A stretch of DNA of 64,000 nucleotides, from the NCBI RefSeq assembly GCF_900103175.1, contig NZ_FNLF01000002.1, positions 3,362,136 to 3,426,135 of the forward strand, given 5' to 3'. The position numbers and the translations under genes were made by a program. Below, in pieces: positions 16,742 to 25,634 of the stretch (within the stretch, counting starts at the first letter, position 1; each line of letters opens with the position of its first letter). The notes under the pieces were generated by a model. The model was not told the DNA's origin. It searched no databases and saw nothing but the letters and a program-made list of their open reading frames with translations. The DNA is from Tsukamurella pulmonis (GTDB taxonomy: Bacteria; Actinomycetota; Actinomycetes; Mycobacteriales; Mycobacteriaceae).

Positions 16742-18297
16742 CCGCCGGGCGTGAGCCCGGGATGATCGCCTTCGTCCTGCACTCCCACCTGCCGTGGCTC
16801 GCCCACCACGGCGCGTGGCCCGTGGGCGAGGAATGGCTCTACCAGTCGTGGGCGGCCTCCTACCTGCCGATGACGGAGATGCTCGACCGGCTCGCCGCCG
16901 AGGGCCGCACAGAGCAGCTCACGCTCGGCGTGACCCCGGTGCTCGCGGCCCAGCTCGACGACCCGTACTGCCTCGAGGCCATGCACCACTACCTGGGCAA
17001 CTGGCAGCTGCGCGCCCACGAGGCCGCCCTGGCGGACGGCCCGGCCACGGGATCGGCGCACCGCTCGCCGATGGCCGAGCTCGGCGCCCGCGAGCACCGC
17101 AACGCCGCGCACGCGCTCGAACTGTTCGAGACGCGCTGGCGCCACGGCGGCACCCCCGTGCTGCGCCGCCTCGCGGACGCCGGCACCGTCGAACTGCTCG
17201 GCGGCCCGTTGGCGCACCCGTTCCAGCCCCTGCTGCACCCGCGCCTGCGGGAGCTCTCGCTGCGCGAGGGCCTCGCCTACGGCACCGCCCGCCTGGGATC
17301 GCCCGCGCGAACGGGCATCTGGGCACCCGAGTGCGCCTACAAACCCGGGATGGAGACGGGGTACGAGGCCGCGGGCGTCACGCACTTCATGGTCGACGGG
17401 CCCACGCTCGGCGGCGACACGGCCCTCGCGCGCCCGGTCGGCGACTCGTCCGTGCTCGCCTTCGGGCGCGACCTGCCGGTGAGCTACCGCGTCTGGTCGC
17501 CGAAGTCCGGGTATCCCGGGCACGCCGCCTACCGCGACTTCTACGCCCACGATCACGCCACGGGACTCAAGCCCAGCCGGGTCACCGGCAAGAACGTCCC
17601 CGAGTCGGAGAAGGCGCCGTACGACCCCGAGCGTGCCGACGCCGTGATCGACAAGCACGTCGCCGACTTCGTGGACACCGTGGTCGCGCGCCTCCGCGAG
17701 GAGAGCACGCGGATCGGGCGCGACGCCCTCGTCGTCGCCGCGTTCGACACCGAGCTCTTCGGGCACTGGTGGTACGAGGGGCCGATCTGGTTGGAGCGGG
17801 TGCTGCGCGCACTTCCCGAGGCGGGGGTGCGGGTGGGCACGCTGCGCTCCGCCGCCGAGGCGGGGTTCGTCGGCGCGCCGCGCGAGATCCCGGCCAGTTC
17901 GTGGGGCTCGGGCAAGGACTGGCGGGTCTGGGAGGGCCCGCAGGTACAGGAGTTCGTCGAGCTCAACGAGGACATCACCGCGACGGTGCTGCGCGTGCTC
18001 GACAAACGCGCCGCCGAGCAGCGCGGTGCGCGGGACGTGGTGGCCGACCAGGTCCTGCAGGAGGCGCTGATGTGCCTGCAGTCCGACTGGCCGTTCATGG
18101 TCTCGAAGGACACCGCCGCCGGCTACGCCCGTGACCGCGCGTACAAGCACGCGCACGCGCTGCGCGAGATCGCCGAGGCCGCCGAGCGCGGTGATGAGAC
18201 CCGCGCGGTCGTGCTCGCCCGCGGCTGGCGCCACGCCGACGATCCGTTCCCCGGTCTCGACGCGCGGCGCCTGCCGGCACCGCTGGGAGGGTTCTGA
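16738..18297 (+). CDS. GH57 1,4-alpha-glucan branching enzyme (Rv3031 type)
   Basis: 519 residues, starting at a GTG overlapping the previous stop. GH57 features: HSHLPWLAHHGAWPVGEEWL at the N-terminus, the nucleophile Glu (about 198) in GIWAPECAYKPGM, and the acid Asp (about 337) in AFDTELFGHWWYEGPIWL. A helical C-terminal domain follows. The M. tuberculosis counterpart is linked to methylglucose lipopolysaccharide and branched alpha-glucan assembly, where it creates alpha-1,6 branches on alpha-1,4-glucan in the cytoplasm. The next gene starts 1 nt after its stop. Confidence 0.92.
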   Translation: MTAGREPGMIAFVLHSHLPWLAHHGAWPVGEEWLYQSWAASYLPMTEMLDRLAAEGRTEQLTLGVTPVLAAQLDDPYCLEAMHHYLGNWQLRAHEAALADGPATGSAHRSPMAELGAREHRNAAHALELFETRWRHGGTPVLRRLADAGTVELLGGPLAHPFQPLLHPRLRELSLREGLAYGTARLGSPARTGIWAPECAYKPGMETGYEAAGVTHFMVDGPTLGGDTALARPVGDSSVLAFGRDLPVSYRVWSPKSGYPGHAAYRDFYAHDHATGLKPSRVTGKNVPESEKAPYDPERADAVIDKHVADFVDTVVARLREESTRIGRDALVVAAFDTELFGHWWYEGPIWLERVLRALPEAGVRVGTLRSAAEAGFVGAPREIPASSWGSGKDWRVWEGPQVQEFVELNEDITATVLRVLDKRAAEQRGARDVVADQVLQEALMCLQSDWPFMVSKDTAAGYARDRAYKHAHALREIAEAAERGDETRAVVLARGWRHADDPFPGLDARRLPAPLGGF

Positions 18298-18298
18298 C

Positions 18299-19609
18299 AT
18301 GCGCGTCCTGCTCGTCTCCTGGGAGTACCCGCCGGTGGTCGTCGGCGGCCTGGGCCGGCACGTCCACCACCTCGCTCTTCAGCTGCGCGATCAGGGTCAC
18401 GAGGTGGTCGTGGTCTCGCGGCAGCCCACCGGCACCGACCCGCGCAGCCACCCCACGACCGACGTGATGCTCGACGGCATCCGGGTGATCATGGCCGCGG
18501 AGGACCCGCTGGCCCTCGACTTCGGCACCGACATGATGCCGTGGGTGCTGTCGATGGGGCACTCCATGCTGCGGGCCGGGTTGCGCTTGGCCGGGTACAA
18601 CCCGACCGCGGGCGAGGACGCGCTGCACGGCGCGGGAAGCGTCGGGCGGCCCTGGGTTCCCGACGTGGTGCACGCGCACGACTGGCTCGCCGCACACGCG
18701 GCCGTGGGCCTGGCGGAGGCCTTCGACGCGCCGCTCGTCGCCACCGTGCACGCCACCGAGGCGGGCCGGCACAGCGGCTGGGTCTCCGGACCGGTGAACC
18801 GGCAGGTGCACTCCACCGAGTGGTGGCTGGCGAACGAGGCGGACGCGGTGATCACCTGCTCGCGCTCGATGTCCGACGAGGTCAACCGGTTGTTCGGGCC
18901 GGGCCTCGCGCAACTGCACACCATCGCCAACGGCATCGACGCCACGGCCTGGCCCTACCGCGATCGCGCGGACCGCGCGGCCGTCCGCAGCGCGGCACCC
19001 CGCCTGCTGTACGTCGGGCGACTCGAGTACGAGAAGGGGGTGCAGGACCTCATCGCGGCGCTGGCCCGGGTGCGCCGCACGCACCCCGGCACCACCCTGA
19101 CGGTCGCCGGCGACGGCACGCAGGCAACGTGGCTGCGCGAGGTGGCCCGCGAGCACCGCGTGCTACGGGCCGTGGAGTTCACCGGCGCCCTGGACCACGA
19201 GGAGCTCGTCGCCCAGCTGCACTCGGCCGACGTGCTGGTGATCCCGTCGCGCTACGAGCCCTTCGGCATCGTCGCGCTCGAGGGGGCGGCCACCGGCATC
19301 CCCGTCATCGCCACGACCGCGGGCGGACTCGCGGACTTCATCCGCACCGGCGAGACCGGCCTGTCCGTCGAACCGGCCGACGTGCCCGCCCTGACGGCGG
19401 CGATCCGCACCGTGCTCGACGATCCCGCCGCCGCGAACGGCTGGGCACGCGCGGCCCGCACCGAGGTCGAGGAGCTGACCTGGGAGGCCGTCGCGCGCGA
19501 GACCGCGCAGGTCTACCTCGCCGCCAAGCGCCGCCCGCGCACCCCGCTCGGGCGCCGCGTCATCGACGAACGCCCACTGCCGGAACGGGATCCGACCAAC
19601 CCCGCGTGA
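18299..19609 (+). CDS. GT4/GT5-type alpha-(1,4)-glucosyltransferase (Rv3032 type)
   Basis: 436 residues from ATG 18299 (MRVLLVSWEYPPVVVGGLGR). The N-terminal domain has the VGGLGRHVHHLA acceptor/donor loop of glycogen-synthase-like enzymes. The C-terminal domain carries RYEPFGIVALEGAATGIPVI and TTAGGLADFI, the nucleotide-sugar binding E-x7-E region. In M. tuberculosis Rv3032 elongates the alpha-1,4-glucan of methylglucose lipopolysaccharide and contributes to glycogen. Third gene of the tight operon with the methyltransferase and branching enzyme. Confidence 0.92.
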   Translation: MRVLLVSWEYPPVVVGGLGRHVHHLALQLRDQGHEVVVVSRQPTGTDPRSHPTTDVMLDGIRVIMAAEDPLALDFGTDMMPWVLSMGHSMLRAGLRLAGYNPTAGEDALHGAGSVGRPWVPDVVHAHDWLAAHAAVGLAEAFDAPLVATVHATEAGRHSGWVSGPVNRQVHSTEWWLANEADAVITCSRSMSDEVNRLFGPGLAQLHTIANGIDATAWPYRDRADRAAVRSAAPRLLYVGRLEYEKGVQDLIAALARVRRTHPGTTLTVAGDGTQATWLREVAREHRVLRAVEFTGALDHEELVAQLHSADVLVIPSRYEPFGIVALEGAATGIPVIATTAGGLADFIRTGETGLSVEPADVPALTAAIRTVLDDPAAANGWARAARTEVEELTWEAVARETAQVYLAAKRRPRTPLGRRVIDERPLPERDPTNPA

Positions 19610-19669
19610 GCGCCGGGCCTCCCACCTGCGCGATGTGCATTATCGTGAATCCTGTGGCACCGTCGATTC

Positions 19670-19933
19670 ATGACTGTACGACCGGAAGACGTGCTGCCCG
19701 ACGATCAGGACACGGCCGATTTCGGCGGCGTCCCGCTGCGTAAGGGAACCGTCGCCGCGTTCGTGCGGAACGCGCAGTCGCTGGAGGCGGCGCCGGAGGG
19801 CTCGCCCGAGGCCGAGCAGCTCGTCGCCGCGCTGGCGGACGCCGTGCCGCAGCTGCGCGCGATCGGTGTGCTGGACGTCTTCGCGCCGGTCTCGCCCCGC
19901 GTCCGCGCCGTCGTCGACGCCGTGGAGAGCTGA
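19670..19933 (+). CDS. Small hypothetical protein
   Basis: 87 residues, acidic, no cysteine and no membrane segment. The C-terminal 50 residues (EAEQLVAALADAVPQLRAIG, then VLDVFAPVSPRVRAVVDAV) look helical. It sits between the glucosyltransferase and a GNAT gene, which begins 2 nt after its stop, so the two are co-translated. I do not recognise the family; the location resembles that of small genes after Rv3032 in mycobacteria. Confidence 0.6.
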   Translation: MTVRPEDVLPDDQDTADFGGVPLRKGTVAAFVRNAQSLEAAPEGSPEAEQLVAALADAVPQLRAIGVLDVFAPVSPRVRAVVDAVES

Positions 19934-19935
19934 GC

Positions 19936-20463
19936 GTGCTGGTCCGCAACGAGACCGCGGCCGACGCCGCCGCGGTCGCCGACGTGCACCGCTCCGCGTT
20001 CGCGCCGATGACCCCGCCCGGGCGGACGGAGCCCGTCGAAGTGGTCCTCGTCGAGGCGCTGCGCCTGAGCGGCGCGTGGATCGACGAGCTCTCGTTCGTC
20101 GCCGAGGACGACGACGGTGCGGTGATCGGTCACGTCTGCCTGACCCGGGCCGCCGTGGGTGGGACGCCCGCGCTGGCCGCGGGGCCGCTGGGGGTGCGCT
20201 CCGAGGCGCAGGGGCAGGGCACCGGCTCGGCCCTGATCCTGGCCGCGCTCGGCGCCGCCGACGCCCTCGGCGAGCGGCTCGTGGCACTGCTCGGGCACAA
20301 GGACTACTACCCGCGGTTCGGCTTCGTCGCCGGCTCCGAACTCGGCATCACGCCCGACGTCCCGGAGTGGGCGGGCGATTCCTTCATGGTCCGGACGCTG
20401 GGCGCGTACACGCCGGACGTGCGAGGCGAGTTCCGCTACGCCCGCCCGTTCTACGTGCTCTAG
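19936..20463 (+). CDS. GNAT-family N-acetyltransferase (YhbS-like)
   Basis: 175 residues from a GTG. The acetyl-CoA binding motif A is GPLGVRSEAQGQGTGSALIL (about 80-99), with V-x5-Q-x-x-G-x-G. HKDYYPRFGF is the characteristic GNAT motif of the YhbS subfamily (GDPxYYxRFGF). These small cytoplasmic enzymes transfer acetyl groups to amines; the acceptor is unknown. It is convergent with the hexapeptide acetyltransferase gene, with 21 bp between ends. Confidence 0.85.
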   Translation: MLVRNETAADAAAVADVHRSAFAPMTPPGRTEPVEVVLVEALRLSGAWIDELSFVAEDDDGAVIGHVCLTRAAVGGTPALAAGPLGVRSEAQGQGTGSALILAALGAADALGERLVALLGHKDYYPRFGFVAGSELGITPDVPEWAGDSFMVRTLGAYTPDVRGEFRYARPFYVL

Positions 20464-20484
20464 CCGGCCCCGCGCCCTCGCCGG

Positions 20485-21240
20485 TCAGGCGTTCCCCGGC
20501 AGGCCGCGGGCCTGCTCCTTCTTGCGCTCGATGTCGGCGAGCGCGCGCTCGAGTTCGGCGCGCTCGGCGACGTTCGCGTCCCACATGTCCTTGCGGTTCT
20601 TGACCACCTTGGCGGGCGAGCCGACGGCGATCGAGTAGGGCGGGATCTCGCCGCGCACCACGGCGTGCGCGCCGAGCACGGTGCCATGGCCGATGAGGGT
20701 GTTGCGGGTGACGGTGACCTTGGTACCCACCCAGGTGTCGCCGCCGATCCGGACGGGGCCCTTGACGATCCCCTGGTCCTTGATGGGAACGTGGATGTCG
20801 TCCATCTTGTGGTCGAAGTCGCAGATGTAACACCAGTCGGCGACGAGCGAGGCGGGGCCGAACTCGATGTCGAGGTAGCAGTTGACCACGTTGTCGCGGC
20901 CGAAGACGGACTTGTCCCCGATGCGCAGCGAGCCCTCGTGGCAGCGGATCTTGTTCGAGTCGCCGATGTGCACCCAGCGGCCGATCTCCATCCGCCCGAG
21001 CCCGGGCGTGGCGTGGATCTCCACGTTCTTGCCGAGGAAGACCATCCCCTTGAGCACGATGTGCGGATTGGCGAGCCGGAACTTGAGCAACCGCACGTAG
21101 CGCACCAGGTACCAGGGCGTGTACGCCTTGTTCTTGAGGACCCAGCGCAGCGACGCGGGCGTCAGGAATCGCGCCTGCTGATCGGCCTGCCGCGCGTGCC
21201 GCCACCGCGATCGGTACGGGGCGTTCCACATGCTCGTCAT
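20485..21240 (-). CDS. Left-handed beta-helix (hexapeptide) acyltransferase, Rv3034c type
   Basis: 251 residues from ATG 21240 (a second ATG at 21231 is possible). Imperfect hexapeptide repeats run from about residue 75 (VEIHATPGLGRMEIGRWVHI) to 220, with the terminal turns GDTWVGTKVTVTRNTLIGHG and SPAKVVKNR typical of LbH sugar O-acetyltransferases. The M. tuberculosis ortholog is in the methylglucose lipopolysaccharide cluster and is a candidate for acylating that polysaccharide. Its C-terminal tail (about 225-251) is a charged helix. It is divergent from the PQQ-like lipoprotein gene. Confidence 0.83.
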   Translation of the reverse strand: MTSMWNAPYRSRWRHARQADQQARFLTPASLRWVLKNKAYTPWYLVRYVRLLKFRLANPHIVLKGMVFLGKNVEIHATPGLGRMEIGRWVHIGDSNKIRCHEGSLRIGDKSVFGRDNVVNCYLDIEFGPASLVADWCYICDFDHKMDDIHVPIKDQGIVKGPVRIGGDTWVGTKVTVTRNTLIGHGTVLGAHAVVRGEIPPYSIAVGSPAKVVKNRKDMWDANVAERAELERALADIERKKEQARGLPGNA

Positions 21241-21294
21241 GCAGGGGAGCCTATCCGGCGGTGCGCCCCGACGATCCGGTACTCCTCGCCGCGA

Positions 21295-21300
21295 TAGTCT
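21295..21300 (+). promoter_or_regulatory. Putative -10 of the PQQ-like lipoprotein gene
   Basis: TAGTCT lies 36 nt before the ATG at 21337; a GAGGGAGA ribosome site lies between, so this mRNA has a leader. Confidence 0.4.
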
Positions 21301-21336
21301 GTGTGGCGATCCGTGGGTTCGAATCGAGGGAGACAC

Positions 21337-22704
21337 ATGCGGTTGGGTAGGCGCGCGCTCACACTGGGCGCGACGGTGGCCGCCGCCGCGGTGCTGGTCT
21401 CGTGCTCGCCCGATGACACCTGGGTGTACGCCGACGACTCCGCCGCGTGGCCCGGCATGTACGGCGATTCGCGCAACAACTCCTACGCCGATCGCGACGC
21501 CGCGTCGTCGCTGGTACCGGCGTGGAACCGCGACCTCGTCGGACCGAACACCGTGGCGCCCGCGATCTCCAACCGCGGTGTGGTCTCCGTGACCGCCCGC
21601 ACCGAGACCGGCTGCAGCACCTTCAGCCTCGAGCTCACCGTGGGCCGCAAGACCTACTGCCGCCGCGACGCCCCGGGCGCCGACCTGCAGGCCCCGCTGG
21701 TGGACCAGTTCGAGTACACCTACCTCGGCATCCCCGGCTGGCTCTACAGCTTCAACGCCGACAACCAGGTGCGCTGGCGCTACCCCACCGCGGGCGCGCC
21801 GCTGTGGATCAAGCTCGCGGGCGACAACACCGTGCTCGCTGTGACCCACCTGGGCCAGATGGTGCTGGTCGACACGCACGACGGCACCGCCGCGGGCGCC
21901 GCCATCGGGCTCTTCCCGCAGGTCTCGGCGAACGCCAACGGCGCCGGCATCGAGGACTGCGCGACCAACGGCCCCGGCTGCCCGGTCGCGGGGCCGCCGG
22001 CCGTCGACACGCAGGCCGAGCGCGCCTTCGTCGTAGTCGGTGCCGGGAGCGGAGCGGCCGCGCCGGATCAGCGGGGCGGCGGACGCGGACCGTCGAAGGT
22101 GATGGCGGTCGACTACGACAAGAACGGCGGCGACCGGCACGACCTGCGGTACGCGTGGGAACGCGCGGACCTGCCCGGCGGGGTCATCGGCTCGCCCGCG
22201 CTGTCCACGGACCGCTCCACGCTGTACGTGAACCTGCGCGGCGAGAAGCTGGCCGCGCTGGATGCGAAGACCGGCGAGACCAAATGGACGCACGACCTCG
22301 GCTACCAGAGCACGCTGCCGCCGTCGGTCTCACCCGACGGGACGATCATCCCCGCCGCGCCGGGCCTGCACCGCGCCTCGTTCGTCGCGCTCAAGGACGA
22401 GGGTTCGAGCGTGCGCGAGGTCTTCAAGCGCACGGACGTCGCGATGATCTCCCCGGTGACGCAGATCCGCGGGGGCATCGGATACGCGGTCGTGCGCTCG
22501 TGGGCGGCGGTGCAGTCGCAGCTCATCGAGTTCCGCACGGACACGGGCACCACGCTGCGCACCTTCGACCTGCCCGACTCGGTCACGGCCTCCTCCGGCG
22601 TCTCGATCGGTCCCGACGGCGAGCTCGTCACCGTCGGCAACGACGGCACCGTCTTCGCCTTCACCTCCGGGCGCCGCACGGGCGACAGCGTCGCCAAGGA
22701 CTGA
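21337..22704 (+). CDS. PQQ-like beta-propeller lipoprotein (Rv3035 type)
   Basis: 455 residues from ATG 21337. The signal peptide (MRLGRRALTLGATVAAAAVL) ends in a lipobox VSC at about residue 23, predicting an outer-leaflet lipoprotein. The mature part has repeated beta-propeller blades with GSPALSTDRSTLYVNLRGEK, LAALDAKTGETKWTHDL and GSSVREVFK segments resembling PQQ/BamB-like repeats, though the cofactor residues of true quinoproteins are not evident. It matches Rv3035. Function unknown; an envelope scaffold is more likely than an enzyme. Confidence 0.8.
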   Translation: MRLGRRALTLGATVAAAAVLVSCSPDDTWVYADDSAAWPGMYGDSRNNSYADRDAASSLVPAWNRDLVGPNTVAPAISNRGVVSVTARTETGCSTFSLELTVGRKTYCRRDAPGADLQAPLVDQFEYTYLGIPGWLYSFNADNQVRWRYPTAGAPLWIKLAGDNTVLAVTHLGQMVLVDTHDGTAAGAAIGLFPQVSANANGAGIEDCATNGPGCPVAGPPAVDTQAERAFVVVGAGSGAAAPDQRGGGRGPSKVMAVDYDKNGGDRHDLRYAWERADLPGGVIGSPALSTDRSTLYVNLRGEKLAALDAKTGETKWTHDLGYQSTLPPSVSPDGTIIPAAPGLHRASFVALKDEGSSVREVFKRTDVAMISPVTQIRGGIGYAVVRSWAAVQSQLIEFRTDTGTTLRTFDLPDSVTASSGVSIGPDGELVTVGNDGTVFAFTSGRRTGDSVAKD

Positions 22705-22869
22705 CGGCTGCGCCGGCCGGCGGGCCGCGGGCAGTGTTACGCCCGGATGACCCGCGCGGTTACCCGCCCGTCACCGACTCCTCATCGCGCTCCCCCGGTG
22801 CGCAGTGCGTTCGTGGACCCCTCCACGATGGTGCGATCCGCCCACCGCTCTGCGAAGGAGCTCAGCCCG

Positions 22870-23832
22870 ATGCCCATCACCGATCGCCGGATCACCCTGC
22901 GGTTCCTCGCCGCCCCGACCGACGTCGCAACCCTCGGCGGCGGCGTCCGCGGGGGCCGCATCCTCGAGTGGATCGACAAGGCCGCCTACGCCTGCGCCGC
23001 CGCCTGGTCGGGCGGCTACTCCGTGACCGCCTACGTCGGCAACATCGGCTTCGGCCGCGACATCGCCTCGGGCGATGTCGTCGAGGTGCGGGCGACGCTG
23101 GTCCACACCGGCCGCAGCAGCATGCACATCCAGTGCGAGGTCGCCTCCGCCGATCCGCGGGTGGGCACCTTCACCGTCGCCAGCACGTGCCTGCTCGTCT
23201 TCGTCGCGGTCGACGAGGCCGGCAAGCCGACGCCCGTGCGGCAGTGGCAGCCCGTCCTCGCCGAGGACGTCCGGGCCGCCGCGGAGGCGCGGGCCCGCGC
23301 CGACGTGCGGCGCCGGATCGAGGAGGCGATGGCGCGCGTGGACTACGACTTGCCGAGCGAGGCCGCGCGGCGCCGGACCCGCTTCCTCGCCGCGCCCACG
23401 GACATCAACTGGGGCGGCAAGGCGCACGGCGGGCGGGTGATGGGCTGGATGGACGACGCCGCCTACCTGTGCGCGGCGGGCTGGAGCGGCGGCGAGGCCG
23501 TGACCGTGTACGTCGGCGGCGTGCGCTTCTACCGGCCGGTGCAGATCGGCCAGGTCATCGAGGTCTCGGCGCGGCTGCTGCACACGGGGCGCCAGACCAT
23601 GCACGTCTCCGTGCACCTGGCGACATGCTGGCCGCACGAGCACGCGCCGCAGCCCGCGGCGCACGCCCTGCACGTGCTGGCGGCCCTCGACGCCGGCGGC
23701 GATGCGACGGCCGTGCGGCCGTGGTCGCCGCGGCTGCCGGGCGACGTGGCACTCGATGCGCACGCCCGCGAGCTGATCACGATCCGCGGTCGGCGCGACG
23801 CCTCGGCGGCGACCAGGATGGTGGCGATCTGA
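22870..23832 (+). CDS. Double-hotdog acyl-CoA thioesterase
   Basis: 320 residues from ATG 22870, preceded by AAGGAG. Two tandem hotdog domains are visible: residues about 8-135 (RFLAAPTDVATLGGGVRGGR) and about 175-300 (RFLAAPTDINWGGKAHGGRV), each followed by the helix with D/E (EWIDKAAYACAA, GWMDDAAYLCAA). This YciA/BFIT-like architecture hydrolyses acyl-CoA to free acid and CoA. In the second domain N-x-G-G and D are intact; in the first, N is replaced by L-G-G, so only the second repeat may carry a full active site. The methionine aminopeptidase gene follows after 18 bp. Confidence 0.85.
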   Translation: MPITDRRITLRFLAAPTDVATLGGGVRGGRILEWIDKAAYACAAAWSGGYSVTAYVGNIGFGRDIASGDVVEVRATLVHTGRSSMHIQCEVASADPRVGTFTVASTCLLVFVAVDEAGKPTPVRQWQPVLAEDVRAAAEARARADVRRRIEEAMARVDYDLPSEAARRRTRFLAAPTDINWGGKAHGGRVMGWMDDAAYLCAAGWSGGEAVTVYVGGVRFYRPVQIGQVIEVSARLLHTGRQTMHVSVHLATCWPHEHAPQPAAHALHVLAALDAGGDATAVRPWSPRLPGDVALDAHARELITIRGRRDASAATRMVAI

Positions 23833-23837
23833 CCGCG

Positions 23838-23843
23838 TAGACT
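23838..23843 (+). promoter_or_regulatory. Leaderless -10 of map
   Basis: TAGACT lies 7 nt before the GTG at 23851 (10 nt before the ATG at 23854). No Shine-Dalgarno sequence is seen, so a leaderless mRNA starting at or near the GTG is likely. Confidence 0.6.
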
Positions 23844-23850
23844 CGCACCG

Positions 23851-24618
23851 GTGATGGAGCTCAAGACCCCCGCCGAGATCGCGAAGATGCGCACCACCGG
23901 CATCTTCATCGCCGAGTTGCTCGAGGAGCTCACCGGCATGGCCGAGGTCGGGATGAACCTCATGGAGCTCGAGTACCGCGCGCGGACGATGATCGAGGAG
24001 CGCGGCGCCGTCTCCTGCTACTGGGACTACGCACCGTCGTTCGGCAGCGGCCCGTTCCGCAACGTCACCTGCCTGTCGGTCAACGACGCCTGCCTGCACG
24101 GCCTGCCGCACGAGTACGTCTTCGCCGACGGCGACCTGCTCACGGTGGACATCGCCGTCTCCATCGACGGCTGGGTCGCCGATGCCGCCCGCAGCGTCAG
24201 CGTGGGCACCCCGCGGCCGGAGGACACGCGGCTCATCGAGTGCACCCGGGTCGCCCTGGACGCGGCGATCGAGGAGATGCGGCCCGGAAACAAGCTCGGC
24301 ACCGTCTCGTCCGTCATCGGCGAGACCGCCAAGCGGTACGGCTACCCCGTCAACACGCAGTTCGGCGGGCACGGCCTCGGGCGCACCATGCACGAGGATC
24401 CGCACGTCCCGAACACCGGTAAGGCGCGCAAGGGCATGCTGCTGCGCACGGGGACCACCCTCGCGCTGGAGCCGTGGTTCTGCGCCACGACCGATCAGAT
24501 CACCTTCGATCCGGACGGGTGGACGCTGCGCTCGGCCGACGGCTCGCGCGCGGCGCACAGCGAGCACACCGTCGCGATCACCGAGGACGGACCGCTGATC
24601 CTCACCGCCCCGGCATGA
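23851..24618 (+). CDS. map: Methionine aminopeptidase, type I
   Basis: 255 residues from GTG 23851 (an ATG follows immediately). Metal ligands are recognisable: two Asp in LLTVDIAVSIDGWVADAARS, His in FGGHGLGRTMHEDP, Glu in LALEPW and Glu in HSEHTVAI. This is a short form without the SH3-binding N-terminal extension of some mycobacterial MetAPs, and its active-site wording departs somewhat from the housekeeping enzyme, so it may be one of several paralogs. Reaction: removal of initiator Met from nascent proteins. It is convergent with metA, sharing a hairpin. Confidence 0.88.
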   Translation: MMELKTPAEIAKMRTTGIFIAELLEELTGMAEVGMNLMELEYRARTMIEERGAVSCYWDYAPSFGSGPFRNVTCLSVNDACLHGLPHEYVFADGDLLTVDIAVSIDGWVADAARSVSVGTPRPEDTRLIECTRVALDAAIEEMRPGNKLGTVSSVIGETAKRYGYPVNTQFGGHGLGRTMHEDPHVPNTGKARKGMLLRTGTTLALEPWFCATTDQITFDPDGWTLRSADGSRAAHSEHTVAITEDGPLILTAPA

Positions 24619-24622
24619 TCTC

Positions 24623-24647
24623 CGCGCCGGCTCAGTCCGCCGGCGCG
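24623..24647. terminator. Bidirectional hairpin between map and metA
   Basis: CGCGCCGG at 24623-24630 pairs with CCGGCGCG at 24640-24647 (8 bp, 9-nt loop) between the convergent stops, overlapping the metA end. No T-tract. Confidence 0.4.
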
Positions 24648-25543
24648 AACGGCGTCTCCTGGTAGACGCAGCGATTGAGCCAGTTGGCGTACAGGAGCTG
24701 CCCGTGGCTGCGCCAGCGGCTCAGCGGCACGGCCGCGGGGTCGTCGCCCGGGAAGTAGTGCGCGGGCACCGCCACCTCGAGCCCCTGCCCGCTGTCGCGG
24801 CGGTACTCGAGCGCGAGCGTGTCGGCGTCGTACTCGGGATGTCCGGTGACGAAGACCTGGCGGCCGTCGGCGGTGGCCGCGAGGTACATGCCCGCCTCGT
24901 CGCTCACCGCGAGCACGTCGACGGCGCCGGTGGCCTCGACGTCGGCGGCGTGGACATCGGTGTGCCGTGAGTGCGGCGCGAGGAACTCGTCGTCGAAACC
25001 GGTGAGGATCGGCGAGCGCGTCCCGGTCAGACGGTGTGGGAAGACCCCGGAGATCTTCTGCGATACCTCGTGCTTGCCCACGCCGTAGTGGTGGTAGAGC
25101 GCTGCCTGCGCGCCCCAGCACACGTGCATCGTGGACTGCACGTTGGTGCGCGTCCAGTCGAGGATCCTGGTCATCTCCGGCCAGTAGTCGACGTCCTCGA
25201 AGGGCAGCCGCTCGATGGGCGCGCCGGTGACGATCATGCCGTCGAAGTGCCGATCGGCCACCTCGTCGAAGGTCGAGTAGAACGATTCGAGATGCTCGGA
25301 CGGCGTGGTCCGCGAGACGTGGCTGGCCGTGCGCAGCAGTGTGACCTCGACCTGCAGGGGCGTGTTCCCCAGCAGCCGGAGCAGTTGGGTCTCCGTGGCG
25401 ACCTTCATCGGCATCAGGTTGAGGATGGCGATCTGCAGGGGGCGGATGTCCTGGTGCGCGGCGCGCACGTCGGACATGACGAAGACCTGCTCCGCCTCGA
25501 GGACTGCGGCGGCGGGCAGGTCGCGGGGCACGGTGACAGGCAT
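24632..25543 (-). CDS. metA: Homoserine O-acyltransferase, MetA family (acetyl-CoA type by residue)
   Basis: 303 residues. The MetA catalytic set is exact: Cys142 in MHVCWGAQAALYHHYG, His235 and Glu237 in FVTGHPEYDADTL. The acyl-donor residue at 111 is Glu (TGAPIERLPFEDVDYW); work on Bacillus cereus MetA showed Glu111 favours acetyl-CoA and Gly111 (as in E. coli) succinyl-CoA. The product is therefore more likely O-acetylhomoserine, the first step of methionine synthesis, despite the usual family name homoserine O-succinyltransferase. Many Mycobacteriales use the unrelated MetX, so a MetA-type gene is noteworthy. Confidence 0.92.
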   Translation of the reverse strand: MPVTVPRDLPAAAVLEAEQVFVMSDVRAAHQDIRPLQIAILNLMPMKVATETQLLRLLGNTPLQVEVTLLRTASHVSRTTPSEHLESFYSTFDEVADRHFDGMIVTGAPIERLPFEDVDYWPEMTRILDWTRTNVQSTMHVCWGAQAALYHHYGVGKHEVSQKISGVFPHRLTGTRSPILTGFDDEFLAPHSRHTDVHAADVEATGAVDVLAVSDEAGMYLAATADGRQVFVTGHPEYDADTLALEYRRDSGQGLEVAVPAHYFPGDDPAAVPLSRWRSHGQLLYANWLNRCVYQETPFAPAD

Positions 25544-25634
25544 CGTCGTCCAGATTAGTTCAGCGGCGCCCGGAGCACCGCGCGCGGATCCGCCCTGCGC
25601 CCTCGGATCCGGCCGGAGAGGACCGGCGCACCGG

